NCBI RefSeq assembly: GCF_001877035.1
Contig: NZ_CP015756.1
Location: forward strand, 1,293,001 to 1,357,000
Source: Clostridium estertheticum subsp. estertheticum
GTDB lineage: Bacteria; Bacillota; Clostridia; Clostridiales; Clostridiaceae
Direction: 5' to 3'
DNA length: 64,000 nucleotides
This document shows, piece by piece, positions 25,667 through 35,147 of this stretch (within the stretch, counting starts at the first letter, position 1; the number at the start of each line of letters is the position of its first letter). The position numbers and the translations under genes were made by a program. The notes under the pieces are model-generated. The model saw nothing but the letters and a program-made list of their open reading frames with translations. It did not search any database and was not told the origin of the DNA.

Positions 25667-25707
25667 TTATTATATATTGACTTTTTAAAACAGCCAATAT
25701 ATAATAA
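25667..25707. promoter_or_regulatory. Inverted repeat between the divergent Rrf2 and PPOX genes
   Basis: TTATTATATATTG (25667-25679) and CAATATATAATAA (25695-25707) form perfect 13-bp arms around a 15-base centre. Placement between two divergent genes, one encoding a DNA-binding regulator, makes it a likely operator for Rrf2. Chance AT-rich pairing is a concern, lessened by the perfect 13-bp match. Confidence 0.5.
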
Positions 25708-25794
25708 ATACAGACAATACTTATCCACGATACATAGTATCTATGATTATTGTGTATATTGTTTAATAAAAATTATATGAGGAGGAAGTATATA

Positions 25795-26169
25795 ATGCTT
25801 ACAGAAAAGTTTTTTGATGTGCTAAAAAAGGAAGGTGTAGTTTCAATAGTATCATGGGGGATAGATGAACCACATGTTGTTAACACTTGGAACTCATATT
25901 TGGTTGTAACATCTGATGAAAGAATTTTAATTCCTGCATATGCAATGCGTAGAACAGAAAAGAATGTAAATCAAAATAATAAAGTGAAAATCGCTCTAGG
26001 TAGTAAAGAAGTTTTGGGTTATAAAGATTACCCAGGAACAGGGTTCGTGATTGAAGGTACTGCAAAATATCTTGAGTTAGGTTCAGAATTTGATATGATG
26101 AAAGAAAAGTTTTCTTTTTTAACTAGGGTGTTAGAGGTAACAGTTACATCTGCAAAACAAATGATTTAA
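25795..26169 (+). CDS. Pyridoxamine 5'-phosphate oxidase-family (FMN-binding split-barrel) protein
   Basis: A 124-residue split-barrel protein: MLTEKFFDVLKKEGVVSIVS, then HVVNTWNSYLVVTSDERILI and TGFVIEGTAKYLELGSEFD. Such proteins bind FMN or F420 and catalyse small redox steps, and the substrate here is unknown. The start is ATG 25795 with GAGGAGG; earlier in-frame codons are not supported. It is divergent from the Rrf2 regulator and probably its target. The stop codon lies within bases shared with the second tRNA-Ser tail, so recombination may have set the exact 3' end. Confidence 0.82.
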   Translation: MLTEKFFDVLKKEGVVSIVSWGIDEPHVVNTWNSYLVVTSDERILIPAYAMRRTEKNVNQNNKVKIALGSKEVLGYKDYPGTGFVIEGTAKYLELGSEFDMMKEKFSFLTRVLEVTVTSAKQMI

Positions 26170-26198
26170 ATCTCCTTCTCTCCGGCAAAGCAAAGAAC
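26166..26198 (+). repeat. Second tRNA-Ser 3'-tail scar
   Basis: The sequence AATCTCCTTCTCTCCGGCAA followed by AGCAAAGAACTC matches 17481-17514 at all but about five positions: T-loop end, T stem, acceptor strand, a changed CCA (GCA) and the start of the terminator. It has no upstream tRNA part. I infer the far end of a second integrated block occupying about 17.5-26.2 kb. Confidence 0.7.
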
Positions 26199-26233
26199 TC
26201 CACAGATATTATGTGGAGTTCTTTGCTTTGGTT
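26187..26233 (+). terminator. Strong terminator after the second tRNA tail
   Basis: AAAGCAAAGAACTCCACA pairs perfectly with TGTGGAGTTCTTTGCTTT around a seven-base loop (26205-26211). It is the equivalent of 17509-17540 and also ends the PPOX gene. Confidence 0.8.
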
Positions 26234-26430
26234 TATGATGTATATATTTAAAAAATAATAACATTTTAATTATATTTTAGCTAAAACCATTTATATTGAG
26301 ATATTTTTTTGTATCAGTATCTATATAATCTTTAGAAATAACTACCGGTGATACCTCATAATTTCCGTTTAAAGGTCACAAAAGGTCGAAAATTATTAAA
26401 GTAATCTTATATATAATCGATAAATAAAAA

Positions 26431-26475
26431 AAGGCGTTAAAAGATTATTGATTACTTAATACTTTTAATAGCCTT
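26431..26475 (+). promoter_or_regulatory. Hairpin before the chemoreceptor gene
   Basis: AAGGCGTTAAAAG and CTTTTAATAGCCTT form an imperfect stem 30 bp before the ribosome site of the chemoreceptor gene. A short T-rich stretch follows. It may be a leader terminator. The rest of the 26234-26509 gap shows nothing clear. Confidence 0.4.
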
Positions 26476-26509
26476 GTTTATTTTAAATATCACATAAGGA
26501 GATGTTTTC

Positions 26510-28570
26510 ATGAAAAGAAAATATAGTTTGTTCGTAAAATTTTTAGTAGTAGCCATGATATGTATTATTATACCTTTACTCATTAGTGGCTTTTATTCAG
26601 TTAACTCATTTTCAAATTCTTTGGAAAGTGAAGCAAAAAAATCATTGAGCAGTGCAGCTATTTCAAATAAAAATTATATAGATGTAGCTTTTAAGGATCA
26701 AATGGATTTAGCGACATCTATTTCAAATGAAAGTGAAGTTGTAAACTACTTTAAAGAATTTAAAAAAACTAACAAACCTAACCAAGCAGTATTAACCCAT
26801 ATGTCAAGTAATTTGGAAACTAAATTCAAGAATTCAAATGGATTATATGAGAATATGATTTTTCAAGTGATTTCTTCTGATTTAAATAAAGTAACAGTAG
26901 CTGATGGTATTGGTGGAAAGTCTATTGGGGATAAAAGACCAGTTACCAAAGATTCATTAAAAGCCTTGGAGAAAGAAGGCAAAGCTAAGATTGGGAGTGT
27001 TATGGCTTCGCCTGTAACAGGAAGACCTGTTATTACAATAAGCTCACCGATTTTAGAGACTGATACTAAACTGTTAACAGCATCATTCCTAAATTCAATA
27101 GATTTAAATACATTAACTCAAAATATTGTTAAATCAAACTCTAATGAATCTATTAAAACTTTTTTAATAGATCCAACAGGTCTTGTAGTTTCATCAGAAA
27201 ATTCTTCACAAATATTAAAACTTAACTTAAGCAAAGAAAAAGGAGATATGCCGGATTTCTACGGTACAATGAAGGCTAACGATTCTGGTATAGGTTATTT
27301 TACTATTAATGGTGTAAAAAATATAGTTTCATATACCAAAAGTGATATTACAAAGTTATATATTGTATCCTTTATACCAGTGGAACAGTATATGTCAAAA
27401 ATCAATAGTGTTAGAAATGGAATAATTATCGTAATTATTATAAGTCTTATTATATCTAGCTTGTTAATATTATTATTTTCACGAAGTATTACTAAACCGT
27501 TAAAATTAGCTGTGGAATATATAAGAACATTTGCTTTAGGAGATTTTTCAAAGGAAGTACCAGATAAAGCAATGATGGTAAGTGATGAAACTGGTGAGTT
27601 AATGGTTTCTTTAAATACAATGCAAAAATCTATTAGGACTATGCTTAAAACTGTAGTTAAACAATCTGAAAAAATAGAGAGTTCAGTTATTATAACTAAT
27701 AAGAATATGTATGATTTAGAGTATCAAATTGAGGAAATATCATCAACAACTGAAGAGTTGTCCGCTAGCATGGAGGAAACAGCAGCTTCATCAGAAGAAT
27801 TGAGTGCTTCTTCCGATGAATTAGGAAAAGCGGTGACTACTATATCCGAAAAAGCTCAAGAAGGTGCTGAAAATTCAGGTGAGATAAGAAAAAGAGCACA
27901 GGAATTAAAAGAAAGTGCAGTTCTTTCTAAAAAGGTAGCTGAAGATATTAGGAATAACATATATAATAGTTTAAAAAAATCAATAGAGCAGTCAAAAGCA
28001 GTTACTCAAATTAATGAATTAACGGAGTCTATTTTGCAGATTTCATCTCAAACGAATTTATTAGCTTTAAATGCTGCAATAGAAGCTGCACGGGCAGGAG
28101 AAGCAGGGAAGGGTTTTGCAGTAGTAGCTGAAGAGGTTAGAAAGCTGGCTGAGGATTCAAAAAATATTACTAATGAAATTCAGCGAGTAACTAAAATAGT
28201 GGTATCTTCAGTAGAAAGTTTAAAATACAATTCGGAGAATGTATTAGATTTCATAGATTCAACAGTAATAAAAGATTATATTTCTATGGTTGATATTGGA
28301 GAACAGTATTATAAAGATGCAAACTATGTTGGAAATCTTGTAAATGATTTTAGTAGTAAAGCTCAGGAGGTAAGCTCCTCTCTTCAAATTATGATTAACG
28401 TCATAAATGAAATATCAACTGCAAATAATGAAATGGCTATAGGAACTGAAAATATTGCTAATAAAGCATCTATTAGTTTACAAAAATCAAACGATGTATC
28501 AGAGGTAACAAGTGATACTAATAAAGTATCTGAAGAATTAAAGAATATTGTTTCAGAATTCAAAATCTAA
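26510..28570 (+). CDS. Methyl-accepting chemotaxis protein
   Basis: A 686-residue chemoreceptor. A membrane helix (about 10-30), an extracellular dCache-like sensor (about 35-300), a second helix (about 303-325), a HAMP domain (to about 380), then a long coiled-coil signalling domain with the hairpin tip [20 protein letters not shown] near residues 520-539. It senses small molecules outside the cell and controls CheA. Methylation-type Glu/Gln/Ser helices flank the tip. The start follows AAGGAG. No che genes lie nearby, so it works with a distant cluster. The ligand is unknown. Confidence 0.92.
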   Translation: MKRKYSLFVKFLVVAMICIIIPLLISGFYSVNSFSNSLESEAKKSLSSAAISNKNYIDVAFKDQMDLATSISNESEVVNYFKEFKKTNKPNQAVLTHMSSNLETKFKNSNGLYENMIFQVISSDLNKVTVADGIGGKSIGDKRPVTKDSLKALEKEGKAKIGSVMASPVTGRPVITISSPILETDTKLLTASFLNSIDLNTLTQNIVKSNSNESIKTFLIDPTGLVVSSENSSQILKLNLSKEKGDMPDFYGTMKANDSGIGYFTINGVKNIVSYTKSDITKLYIVSFIPVEQYMSKINSVRNGIIIVIIISLIISSLLILLFSRSITKPLKLAVEYIRTFALGDFSKEVPDKAMMVSDETGELMVSLNTMQKSIRTMLKTVVKQSEKIESSVIITNKNMYDLEYQIEEISSTTEELSASMEETAASSEELSASSDELGKAVTTISEKAQEGAENSGEIRKRAQELKESAVLSKKVAEDIRNNIYNSLKKSIEQSKAVTQINELTESILQISSQTNLLALNAAIEAARAGEAGKGFAVVAEEVRKLAEDSKNITNEIQRVTKIVVSSVESLKYNSENVLDFIDSTVIKDYISMVDIGEQYYKDANYVGNLVNDFSSKAQEVSSSLQIMINVINEISTANNEMAIGTENIANKASISLQKSNDVSEVTSDTNKVSEELKNIVSEFKI

Positions 28571-29030
28571 TTATAAGGGGATTTGAACCCGTAATTAGGG
28601 GCCTATGTAATTGATGAGTACATAAAAGGAGATAAAGTTTACAATTTATTGTTATTCTCGACATTCTAATGACACATATAATTGTTATTGTTAATACATA
28701 GAAAGAAACTAGTAATTGATTTTTTAATTAGAGTCCCCCTTTAATTAAATATATATATAACTAGCAATGGACTGGTGTTATTTAGCCAGTCTATTTTATT
28801 TTTTTGTTTATATAATAATATATTTTTAGAGACTACCTTAATGGGTAGTTTTTTTAGTATGTCTCATATATTTAACGACATTTTAGAAGGAAAGTCGCCC
28901 ACTTCTATAAGTGGTAGTTAACTACCTTATCAAAAACAAAACTTCAGTGGGAGTATGAATCTCCTTCTGAAGTCGTTAATCTGCAGCTCCGCAGGAGATG
29001 ATTTCATAAAAAGAAAATAAGATTATTAAA
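28571..29030. other. Gap with two terminators and hairpin-rich debris
   Basis: A tRNA-like inverted motif (GGGGATTTGAACCCG, about 28576) follows the chemoreceptor stop. Two tandem terminators follow: GACTGG/CCAGTC (28770-28791) and ACTACC/GGTAGT plus T-run (28832-28856). At 28889-28990 CCCACTTCTATAAGTGG and CTTCAG...CTGAAG hairpins resemble subterminal ends of IS200/IS605 elements, but no transposase is present. Confidence 0.4.
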
Positions 29031-29036
29031 AAAATA

Positions 29037-29087
29037 TTGACAGACCAATGGAAAGGTAATATATTATCTATATAGGTAACATGTTAC
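29037..29087 (+). promoter_or_regulatory. Promoter with palindromic MarR-type operator
   Basis: TTGACA (29037-29042), a 17-bp spacer and TATATT (29060-29065) form a good promoter. The perfect 12-bp palindrome GTAACATGTTAC (29076-29087) covers the expected start of transcription, just before the MarR gene. I infer autorepression by MarR. Confidence 0.75.
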
Positions 29088-29130
29088 TTATAAGGAGGAT
29101 ATATTAGAAGCACAAGAGAGGAAGTTAATT

Positions 29131-29607
29131 ATGAGTAAGATTGAAAAGATGAGTGATACACAATATTTATTTGGTGTAATTTTTATAGTTGCTAACAGGG
29201 TAGATACTATGCTTGAAAGAGAATTTAAACGATTTGGTATTACAACAAAGCAATGGTTTTTATCAGTTATTATAGATAATTTATTTGATAAGCCACCTAC
29301 AATAAAAGAAGTTGCAAAGGCGATGGGGAGTTCTCATCAGAATGTTAAACAGGTTGCTTTAAAGCTAGAACAAAAGGGATTGTTGATTTTACAAAAGGAT
29401 AAAAGAGATGCACGTGTAACTAGACTTAAGTTATCAGAGAACAGTTTTGATTTTTGGACAAAGATTAGAGGGGAAGGTACATCATTTACTCAAGAGTTGT
29501 TTAATGATATAGATAAAGATGAATTAGAGGTAGCAAGAAGAGTGATGCAGAAAATGCAGTTAAATATTAATAAGATGGATAATAAAAGTGAGGGGAGATT
29601 ATTATGA
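29131..29607 (+). CDS. MarR-family transcriptional regulator
   Basis: A 158-residue winged-helix protein: YLFGVIFIVANRVDTMLERE, the helix-turn-helix PTIKEVAKAMGSSHQNVKQV, and the wing DKRDARVTRLKLSE. MarR dimers bind short palindromes and respond to small molecules or oxidants. A palindrome lies over its own promoter. It overlaps the downstream FMN-binding gene by four bases (ATGA), so the two form an operon and the FMN protein is its likely target. Confidence 0.9.
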   Translation: MSKIEKMSDTQYLFGVIFIVANRVDTMLEREFKRFGITTKQWFLSVIIDNLFDKPPTIKEVAKAMGSSHQNVKQVALKLEQKGLLILQKDKRDARVTRLKLSENSFDFWTKIRGEGTSFTQELFNDIDKDELEVARRVMQKMQLNINKMDNKSEGRLL

Positions 29608-29990
29608 GTATGTTTATTAAAATTATTTTAGGTGTTATTTTTTTATTGGTATTGATTATTGTTGGTGGTGGTTTTTATATGACAAGAGGATTAAATTCTG
29701 GCAAGAATATGATTATTAAACCCAGTGATGCTTCGCAACTTAAAGATGGAGTTTATACAGGCAAATATAATGGGGGAAGATGGTCTAATGAAGTTAATGT
29801 TACTATAAAAGATAAAAAGGTAACCAAAATTGATGTTGTTAAAAGTGTGGTTTTTGAGAAATTAGAAGTATCTAGAGAACTGTTTAACAAAGTTATTAAA
29901 AAACAGGATACTAATGTTGATGTTGTAAGTGGGGCTACAGTTACGAGTAAAGCATATCTCAAATCTATAGAAAATGCTTTGAAAAAATAA
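29604..29990 (+). CDS. FMN-binding-domain protein, membrane-anchored
   Basis: A 128-residue protein with an N-terminal membrane helix (about residues 5-27) and an FMN-binding domain related to RnfG/NqrC: DGVYTGKYNGGRWSNEVNVT, DVVSGATVTSKAYLKSIENA. The S-G-A-T-x-T motif is where FMN is attached covalently to Thr in this family. It would carry electrons on the outer face of the membrane. It overlaps MarR and is probably induced when MarR lets go. The electron donor is unknown. Confidence 0.88.
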   Translation: MSMFIKIILGVIFLLVLIIVGGGFYMTRGLNSGKNMIIKPSDASQLKDGVYTGKYNGGRWSNEVNVTIKDKKVTKIDVVKSVVFEKLEVSRELFNKVIKKQDTNVDVVSGATVTSKAYLKSIENALKK

Positions 29991-30204
29991 AAATTAAAAT
30001 TGTAGATAGTGTTAACTAACTTATGAAAAAACACTAATTGGTAAAATTAGGGCATGTGCTTTCGATTATAACTGAAAATATACCTTATCGCAGAAAATAT
30101 TAGTAAGAGTATCTTAAAGAATGTGTATTAATTAAGGATTTTGTTCCAGGTGAATAAAAAATTGCATCAAAAATATACCTGATCAGATTGTTCCTTTTTT
30201 ACGG

Positions 30205-31803
30205 AACCCTGCCGGGTAAGAAAATTCAAACTATATTAAAAGGTAAATTCACTTATACAACCTGTTTTTCTACTATAAGTTGCTGTGAAAGTTCGATTAA
30301 CTTTTGCCATTTTGCTGGCATAGTAGAAATGTTTTCAAGTTCAGGTATTGAGTTCAATGGCCCCCAATAAGCGTAGCTATGTGGGCGGAGAAAGTTGTAA
30401 TATGCTACAAACAACGCCAAGTGCGTGTTGGAACCTTCTTCACTACCAAAGCCATTTGTAACCCTATAGGAAAATTTAAATGTTCTGTTAAGACGCTCTA
30501 TTATTTGTTTAAGCCAACGATATTCGGTTGAAACAGGATCGGAGTTAGTAAGACCAATTACTTGGATTACATCGAAGTCCATGCCGTTAAGTTTAAACTG
30601 TTGCTCAGCGAGCTTATATGCAGTATAGCCATCAGCAACGAATTTAAGTGATTTTCCGGGAAACTCTTTGAACTTATCAAAAGCCATACGCATAGTTAAA
30701 ATACAAGGGCCAGTATCACGACTAAAAGAGGCTTGGTATCCTAAAATTGATTTCTTGATGGCATCCATAACAAGCCAGATATATTGATGAACTCCTTTTA
30801 CTTTAGTATAGGTTTCATCAGCAGCAAGATAATTAGTGGGCTTATAATCATAGTTGTCAACATATGGTTTGACAAAAGCGGCAGCTGCAATGGCGTATCT
30901 ACTAACCATGACATGAGATATTTTCACCCCATGGATTTCCCAAAGAGCAAGTGCCGTACGGCGTGTAGATAGTCCTAAATTAACGTTATATGTTAGACAG
31001 AGTCCCATTACATGTGAAGAAAAATTTCTGAACTTGAGGCTAGTAGCACCTTTTGGCATTGAAGATAAATCTACATCAAAATAATTAGTGGTAAACTCAC
31101 GGTAGATGTAATGTAGCTTAAATTTGTGTTTATCTTTCTTATATTCCTTAATGTCTTCCATTGAAAGATTTGCAAGAGATTGAAGGAAAAAGCTACATTT
31201 TTTATTAACGCATTTATGGATATAAAAATTTTTGCGGTCCTTCTTTTTACTTAGGGCATGTCCACAAAATGGACAAATGAGTTTTTCGGTTTTGAAATCA
31301 TCCTTGTTTTTATTGAAATGCATATCACAAACTTTGCACCAAAGCTGCCCGCGGCCTCCGGCGTTATCGTAGATATAGGTGTGCGGAGCACCACATTGAG
31401 GGCATATAGTATCAGAGGATATAGGATGTTTACCGCGAGAATTGACAGGCTTTTTATCCTTGCCATTACTGCGTTTATACTCAGCTAAGAGTTGCCTGTA
31501 ATCAAGCTTTTCAAAGGTTTTAATAATTGGCAATTTATCTACAGTAAGTTTTTTATATTTAGGACTTGTCATATCGTATTTCGGAACCTTTAATGGTATA
31601 TTTTTAGCAATAAAAATAAGTAATTGTTTAATTTGAGAAAGTAATACTTGATTATAAGTAACTAACATTGATATAATTGGACTCACAATGACACCTTCTT
31701 TCGGGAATTTTTGTTGAGTTTAGATACAACAATTATACCAAACAGAGGGGGTCATTGTTTTTTTTGAGCTAAAAACAGCTACACTCCTTGCAACAGCAGG
31801 GTT
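30205..31803 (-). mobile_element. Insertion sequence of about 1.6 kb
   Basis: A single transposase gene lies between short inverted repeats AACCCTGC (30205-30212) and GCAGGGTT (31796-31803). The repeats are placed 48 bp beyond the stop and 110 bp before the start of the transposase. I cannot see a clear target duplication beside them, so the exact ends are approximate. The gene is intact, so the element may be active. Confidence 0.7.
30253..31686 (-). CDS. DDE transposase with zinc ribbons (IS6/IS240-like domain)
   Basis: A 477-residue transposase. Two zinc ribbons come first (CPQCGAPHTYIYDN...CKVCDMHF at about 97-124 and CPFCGH...CVNKKCSF at about 138-163), then a helix-turn-helix around 240-260 and a DDE core: ADETYTKVKG, VADGYTAYKLAEQQ and the Glu region near 405-415 with IIERLNRTFKFSYR, and a final NFLRPH. 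The start is GTG 31686 after AAGGTG. The core resembles DDE_Tnp_IS240 proteins, though the IS6 family proper is shorter. Assignment to a precise family needs a database comparison. Confidence 0.85.
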   Translation of the reverse strand: MSPIISMLVTYNQVLLSQIKQLLIFIAKNIPLKVPKYDMTSPKYKKLTVDKLPIIKTFEKLDYRQLLAEYKRSNGKDKKPVNSRGKHPISSDTICPQCGAPHTYIYDNAGGRGQLWCKVCDMHFNKNKDDFKTEKLICPFCGHALSKKKDRKNFYIHKCVNKKCSFFLQSLANLSMEDIKEYKKDKHKFKLHYIYREFTTNYFDVDLSSMPKGATSLKFRNFSSHVMGLCLTYNVNLGLSTRRTALALWEIHGVKISHVMVSRYAIAAAAFVKPYVDNYDYKPTNYLAADETYTKVKGVHQYIWLVMDAIKKSILGYQASFSRDTGPCILTMRMAFDKFKEFPGKSLKFVADGYTAYKLAEQQFKLNGMDFDVIQVIGLTNSDPVSTEYRWLKQIIERLNRTFKFSYRVTNGFGSEEGSNTHLALFVAYYNFLRPHSYAYWGPLNSIPELENISTMPAKWQKLIELSQQLIVEKQVV

Positions 31804-31821
31804 TAAAATAAATAAAACAAA

Positions 31822-31839
31822 GATAGTGTTAACACTATC
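31822..31839. promoter_or_regulatory. 18-bp perfect palindrome beside the insertion sequence
   Basis: GATAGTGTTAACACTATC reads the same on both strands. Twelve bases of it (GATAGTGTTAAC) also occur at 30005-30016, on the other side of the insertion sequence. It could be an operator or a recombination footprint. Confidence 0.5.
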
Positions 31840-31883
31840 AAATTGTACGGGGGGGAGTAGGTAATAGGAACAATAGCTCAAAG

Positions 31884-31915
31884 GCTCTAGCAGATTGTGC
31901 TAGAGTCTTTTTCCA
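31884..31915 (+). terminator. Terminator
   Basis: GCTCTAGCA pairs with TGCTAGAGT around a five-base loop and a TTTTT tract follows on the plus strand. It stands between the insertion sequence and the convergent MocR-type gene. Confidence 0.6.
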
Positions 31916-31948
31916 TTGCAGATAAACCAAATTAAATATGGATAATAG

Positions 31949-33286
31949 CTATATCATATATTTTTGAATAGTATCAATTACTATAGGAATGCCTTTTTTT
32001 ATTTTCTCCTCATTTACATTACTAATGCTTATTCTAAAATAATGATCATTTCTATTTTGTTCCAAAAAACATAAATTTGTATCTAGCATTTTAATATTGT
32101 TATTTAATAGTGAGCTTATTATTTTATCATATTGTAGTGAATCATCTACATATATACAAGAAAAATACCCGGATTTAGGAATGTTCCATTTTATTTTAGA
32201 CTGTTGAAGCAAAGATATAGTATTTTTTAAATAAGTCATTCTGTCACAGTATAGGGTGCTCATTTTGTTTCTATGTATATCAAATAGACCACTTTTTAAA
32301 TAGATTTCAAGTGCTCCTTGAGATAGTATTGGACTATTCATATCTGTCCATTTTTTATAATTTAGGAAAGTACTTATTAGTAAGCTTGGCAATATGAGTG
32401 CGGCAACTCTTAGTCCAGGCATAAGAATTTTTGAATAACTTTTCAAGTAAATAACCTTTTCAGTAGTGTCATAAGTGAACATGGGGTCGTTTTTTTTATT
32501 TATGTCTAAATCGGAAACAATATCATCTTCAACAATATATACATTATATTTTTGCGCCATAGCTACAATAGATTCTTTTTCCTCTTTACTATAAGAGGTT
32601 CCAGTTGGGTTATGAAATCTAGGGACGGTATAAAAAAATTTGATATTGCCATACTTAAACGTGTTTTCTAGTTCATATAAATCTATTCCATTAAGCCCCC
32701 TTTCAATTCCTAATACGGAAACATTATTTAATTCTAAAATTTTTATAATTCCATAATAAGTAGGTTGCTCAACAAGAATGTTAGATTTACCATTTGGAAA
32801 TGGCATAATTGACAATAGGGTTAGTGCTTGTTGAGAACTGGATGTAATGACAATGTTGTCTGAACTTGTAAATACTTGATATTGTTGAAAGTGTTTTGAT
32901 AATACATGTGTTAATGAATTCAATCCTCGGGGATTTGAGTAAGTAAATAAGGTTTCTTTGTACAAGTCTATGGATTTATTCAAACAGTGTTGAAAATCTT
33001 TATAAGGAAAGCTTTCAATATCTGGAACTCCTGATGAAAAATCAATAATAGTATTGTTAGTGGAATTAGTATTATGGAAATCCTCTAATAGGTAGTATCC
33101 ACTTTTGGGAGATGGGTAAACAATATTATCTTTTTCAAGTTTATCATAGGCTTTTAAAACTGTACCAATACTGCAATTAAATAGTTGGGATATAGTCCTA
33201 ATAGAGGGTAATTTTTTTTTGTAGGTGAAATTTCCAGCTGAAATTCCATTATGAATATAGTCAATAATCTTTTCGTATTTTAACAA
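31949..33286 (-). CDS. MocR-type GntR/aminotransferase-fold transcriptional regulator
   Basis: A 445-residue regulator with an N-terminal GntR winged helix (LPSIRTISQLFNCSIGTVLK AYDKLEKD) and a fold-type I aminotransferase domain: SSSQQALTLLSIMP, PRFHNPTGTSYSKEE, YIVEDDIVSDLD and YLKSYSKILMPGLRVAA, in which the Lys of S-Y-S-K binds pyridoxal phosphate. These proteins usually regulate vitamin B6, amino acid or nearby metabolic genes. The start TTG 33286 has AAAGGAG nine bases upstream. It is divergent from the siroheme reductase and is its probable regulator. Confidence 0.88.
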   Translation of the reverse strand: MLKYEKIIDYIHNGISAGNFTYKKKLPSIRTISQLFNCSIGTVLKAYDKLEKDNIVYPSPKSGYYLLEDFHNTNSTNNTIIDFSSGVPDIESFPYKDFQHCLNKSIDLYKETLFTYSNPRGLNSLTHVLSKHFQQYQVFTSSDNIVITSSSQQALTLLSIMPFPNGKSNILVEQPTYYGIIKILELNNVSVLGIERGLNGIDLYELENTFKYGNIKFFYTVPRFHNPTGTSYSKEEKESIVAMAQKYNVYIVEDDIVSDLDINKKNDPMFTYDTTEKVIYLKSYSKILMPGLRVAALILPSLLISTFLNYKKWTDMNSPILSQGALEIYLKSGLFDIHRNKMSTLYCDRMTYLKNTISLLQQSKIKWNIPKSGYFSCIYVDDSLQYDKIISSLLNNNIKMLDTNLCFLEQNRNDHYFRISISNVNEEKIKKGIPIVIDTIQKYMI

Positions 33287-33447
33287 TATAAGCAACTCCT
33301 TTAATTTTGTACTAGTACAGATTGCACTTTTATTTCTTGATAACTAAATTATACTATACTAATATGTAGGTGTAATCAATTTGTGCAAGTATAGTGGAGA
33401 CACTTGAGAGACTAAGAAGTGTGGATAAGTTTTGAAAGGGGATTAAA

Positions 33448-35064
33448 TTGATAATAATTACAGAAGAAATTCTAAGTAGTATTCAAGAATTTAAAAATAA
33501 ATTGTTACAATACAAAGAAGGCAAATTAGATAATATGAAATCATTCAGTTCCATTATGGGGATTTACAAGGAAAGGTTGAATGATACATATATGGTTAGA
33601 CCGAGAATTGCTGGAGGGGTTACAACACTTAAACAATTAAAGGCTATAAGTAAGATAGCTAAGAAATGCGATGTAGTAAAAATGCGTTTTACAACAAGAC
33701 AGGATATTCAATTTCATTCAGTAAAATTGGAATATTTGGATAGTGTAGTTGATGAATTGGTAAAAGCCGGCTTAATCACAAGAGGCGCTGGCGGTGATGG
33801 AATAAGAAATATAACATGTTCTCCTCTTTCTGGAGTTTCGATAGATGATGTGTTCGATGTTACTCCATATATGAATGAGGTTACAAATTATATGATGAAG
33901 GATCCAGCAAATCTTAAATTGCCAAGGAAATATAAAATAGCTTTTTCAAATAGTGCAGAGGATACTGCTAATGCCACAATTACAGATATAGGTTTCATAG
34001 CGAAAATAGTTGAAGGTAAAAGAGGATTTGAAGTTTACGGTGGTGGCGGATTAGGTAGTGGTGCTAGGGTAGCTCTAAAACTGGAAGATTTTATAGAAGA
34101 TACAGATGCATTATATTATGTACAAGCTATGAAACAAGTTTTTGAGAGAGAAGGCGACAGAACTAATAGACAAAAGGCTAGATTAAGATTTGTGGTTCAA
34201 AGATTAGGTGAAGAAGAATTTATCAAAATGTTTAGAAGTGAGCTAAATAAATTGAAAACAGAGCAGGACTTAAAACTCAATATAGATTCAAAAGAAGAAG
34301 TGATAGATAACAATAGGATGGACAATAAATTATCATGGAAAAAGGAATATAGAAATATAATATACACACAAAAGCAATTAGGATATTATTCTTTATACAT
34401 TCATCCGCAAAATGGAGATATTAGTATTAACGATTTGGATAAAGTATTAGATTACATAACAAACTTAAATTATGAAACATCCATAAGACTTACTATGAAT
34501 CAAGGCTTTTTTGTGAGGGATTTAGAGGAGAAGGATGTGGAAGGCTTGATAGAAATAATATCTGCTTTTTCATCTACATTCAATATATATAATTCTGTAA
34601 TATGTGTAGGGCCTAAGGTTTGCAAATTTGGTATTAATAATTCTCAAGGTTTATTTCATAATATAATTGAGGCTTTTAAAAATACATCCATTGATATACA
34701 AAGCGCACTTCCAAGAATACTTATATCTGGATGTCATAATTCCTGTGCACAACCTCAGAAAGGTCTCATTGGATTTATGGGAAAGAAGAAGAAGGCAGAT
34801 AATGGATTAGTTCCTGTATATTCTATATCTTTTAATGGTAGAGTAGGTTCAGGTGGTGCGAAGTTCGGAGAAGTTTATGGAGAAATCCCTACAAAGAAAA
34901 TGGTTGATTTTCTTTTGGGATTAGCTCAGTTAAAAGTTAATTCAGGCTCTATAGATTTTACTGACTTTATAGAAAAAAATGAAGTAAGTGTAAGAATGCT
35001 TGTAGCTAAATACTCTTCAATAGAGAGCAATAGTAAAAATCCAGATTTATATTCTGACTTCTAA
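33448..35064 (+). CDS. Siroheme-dependent sulfite/nitrite reductase
   Basis: A 538-residue enzyme with two ferredoxin-like repeats and two catalytic half-domains. The cluster ligands are VICVGPKVCKFG (C-x5-C, near residue 386) and ISGCHNSCAQP (C-x3-C, near residue 430), which hold the 4Fe-4S cluster coupled to siroheme. RPRIAGGVTTLKQL and FTTRQDIQFHS mark the first repeat and substrate-binding Arg residues. It reduces sulfite to sulfide, or nitrite to ammonia; the sequence alone does not decide. No separate reductase subunit is adjacent. The start is TTG 33448 after AAAGGGG. The divergent MocR-type regulator may control it. Confidence 0.88.
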   Translation: MIIITEEILSSIQEFKNKLLQYKEGKLDNMKSFSSIMGIYKERLNDTYMVRPRIAGGVTTLKQLKAISKIAKKCDVVKMRFTTRQDIQFHSVKLEYLDSVVDELVKAGLITRGAGGDGIRNITCSPLSGVSIDDVFDVTPYMNEVTNYMMKDPANLKLPRKYKIAFSNSAEDTANATITDIGFIAKIVEGKRGFEVYGGGGLGSGARVALKLEDFIEDTDALYYVQAMKQVFEREGDRTNRQKARLRFVVQRLGEEEFIKMFRSELNKLKTEQDLKLNIDSKEEVIDNNRMDNKLSWKKEYRNIIYTQKQLGYYSLYIHPQNGDISINDLDKVLDYITNLNYETSIRLTMNQGFFVRDLEEKDVEGLIEIISAFSSTFNIYNSVICVGPKVCKFGINNSQGLFHNIIEAFKNTSIDIQSALPRILISGCHNSCAQPQKGLIGFMGKKKKADNGLVPVYSISFNGRVGSGGAKFGEVYGEIPTKKMVDFLLGLAQLKVNSGSIDFTDFIEKNEVSVRMLVAKYSSIESNSKNPDLYSDF

Positions 35065-35147
35065 TTCATTTATCATGGTCACTCAAAGCAGTGTTTGTAA
35101 CATTCATAAATAATATTAGCATGCGATAAGATGAGGAGAAATCAGTT

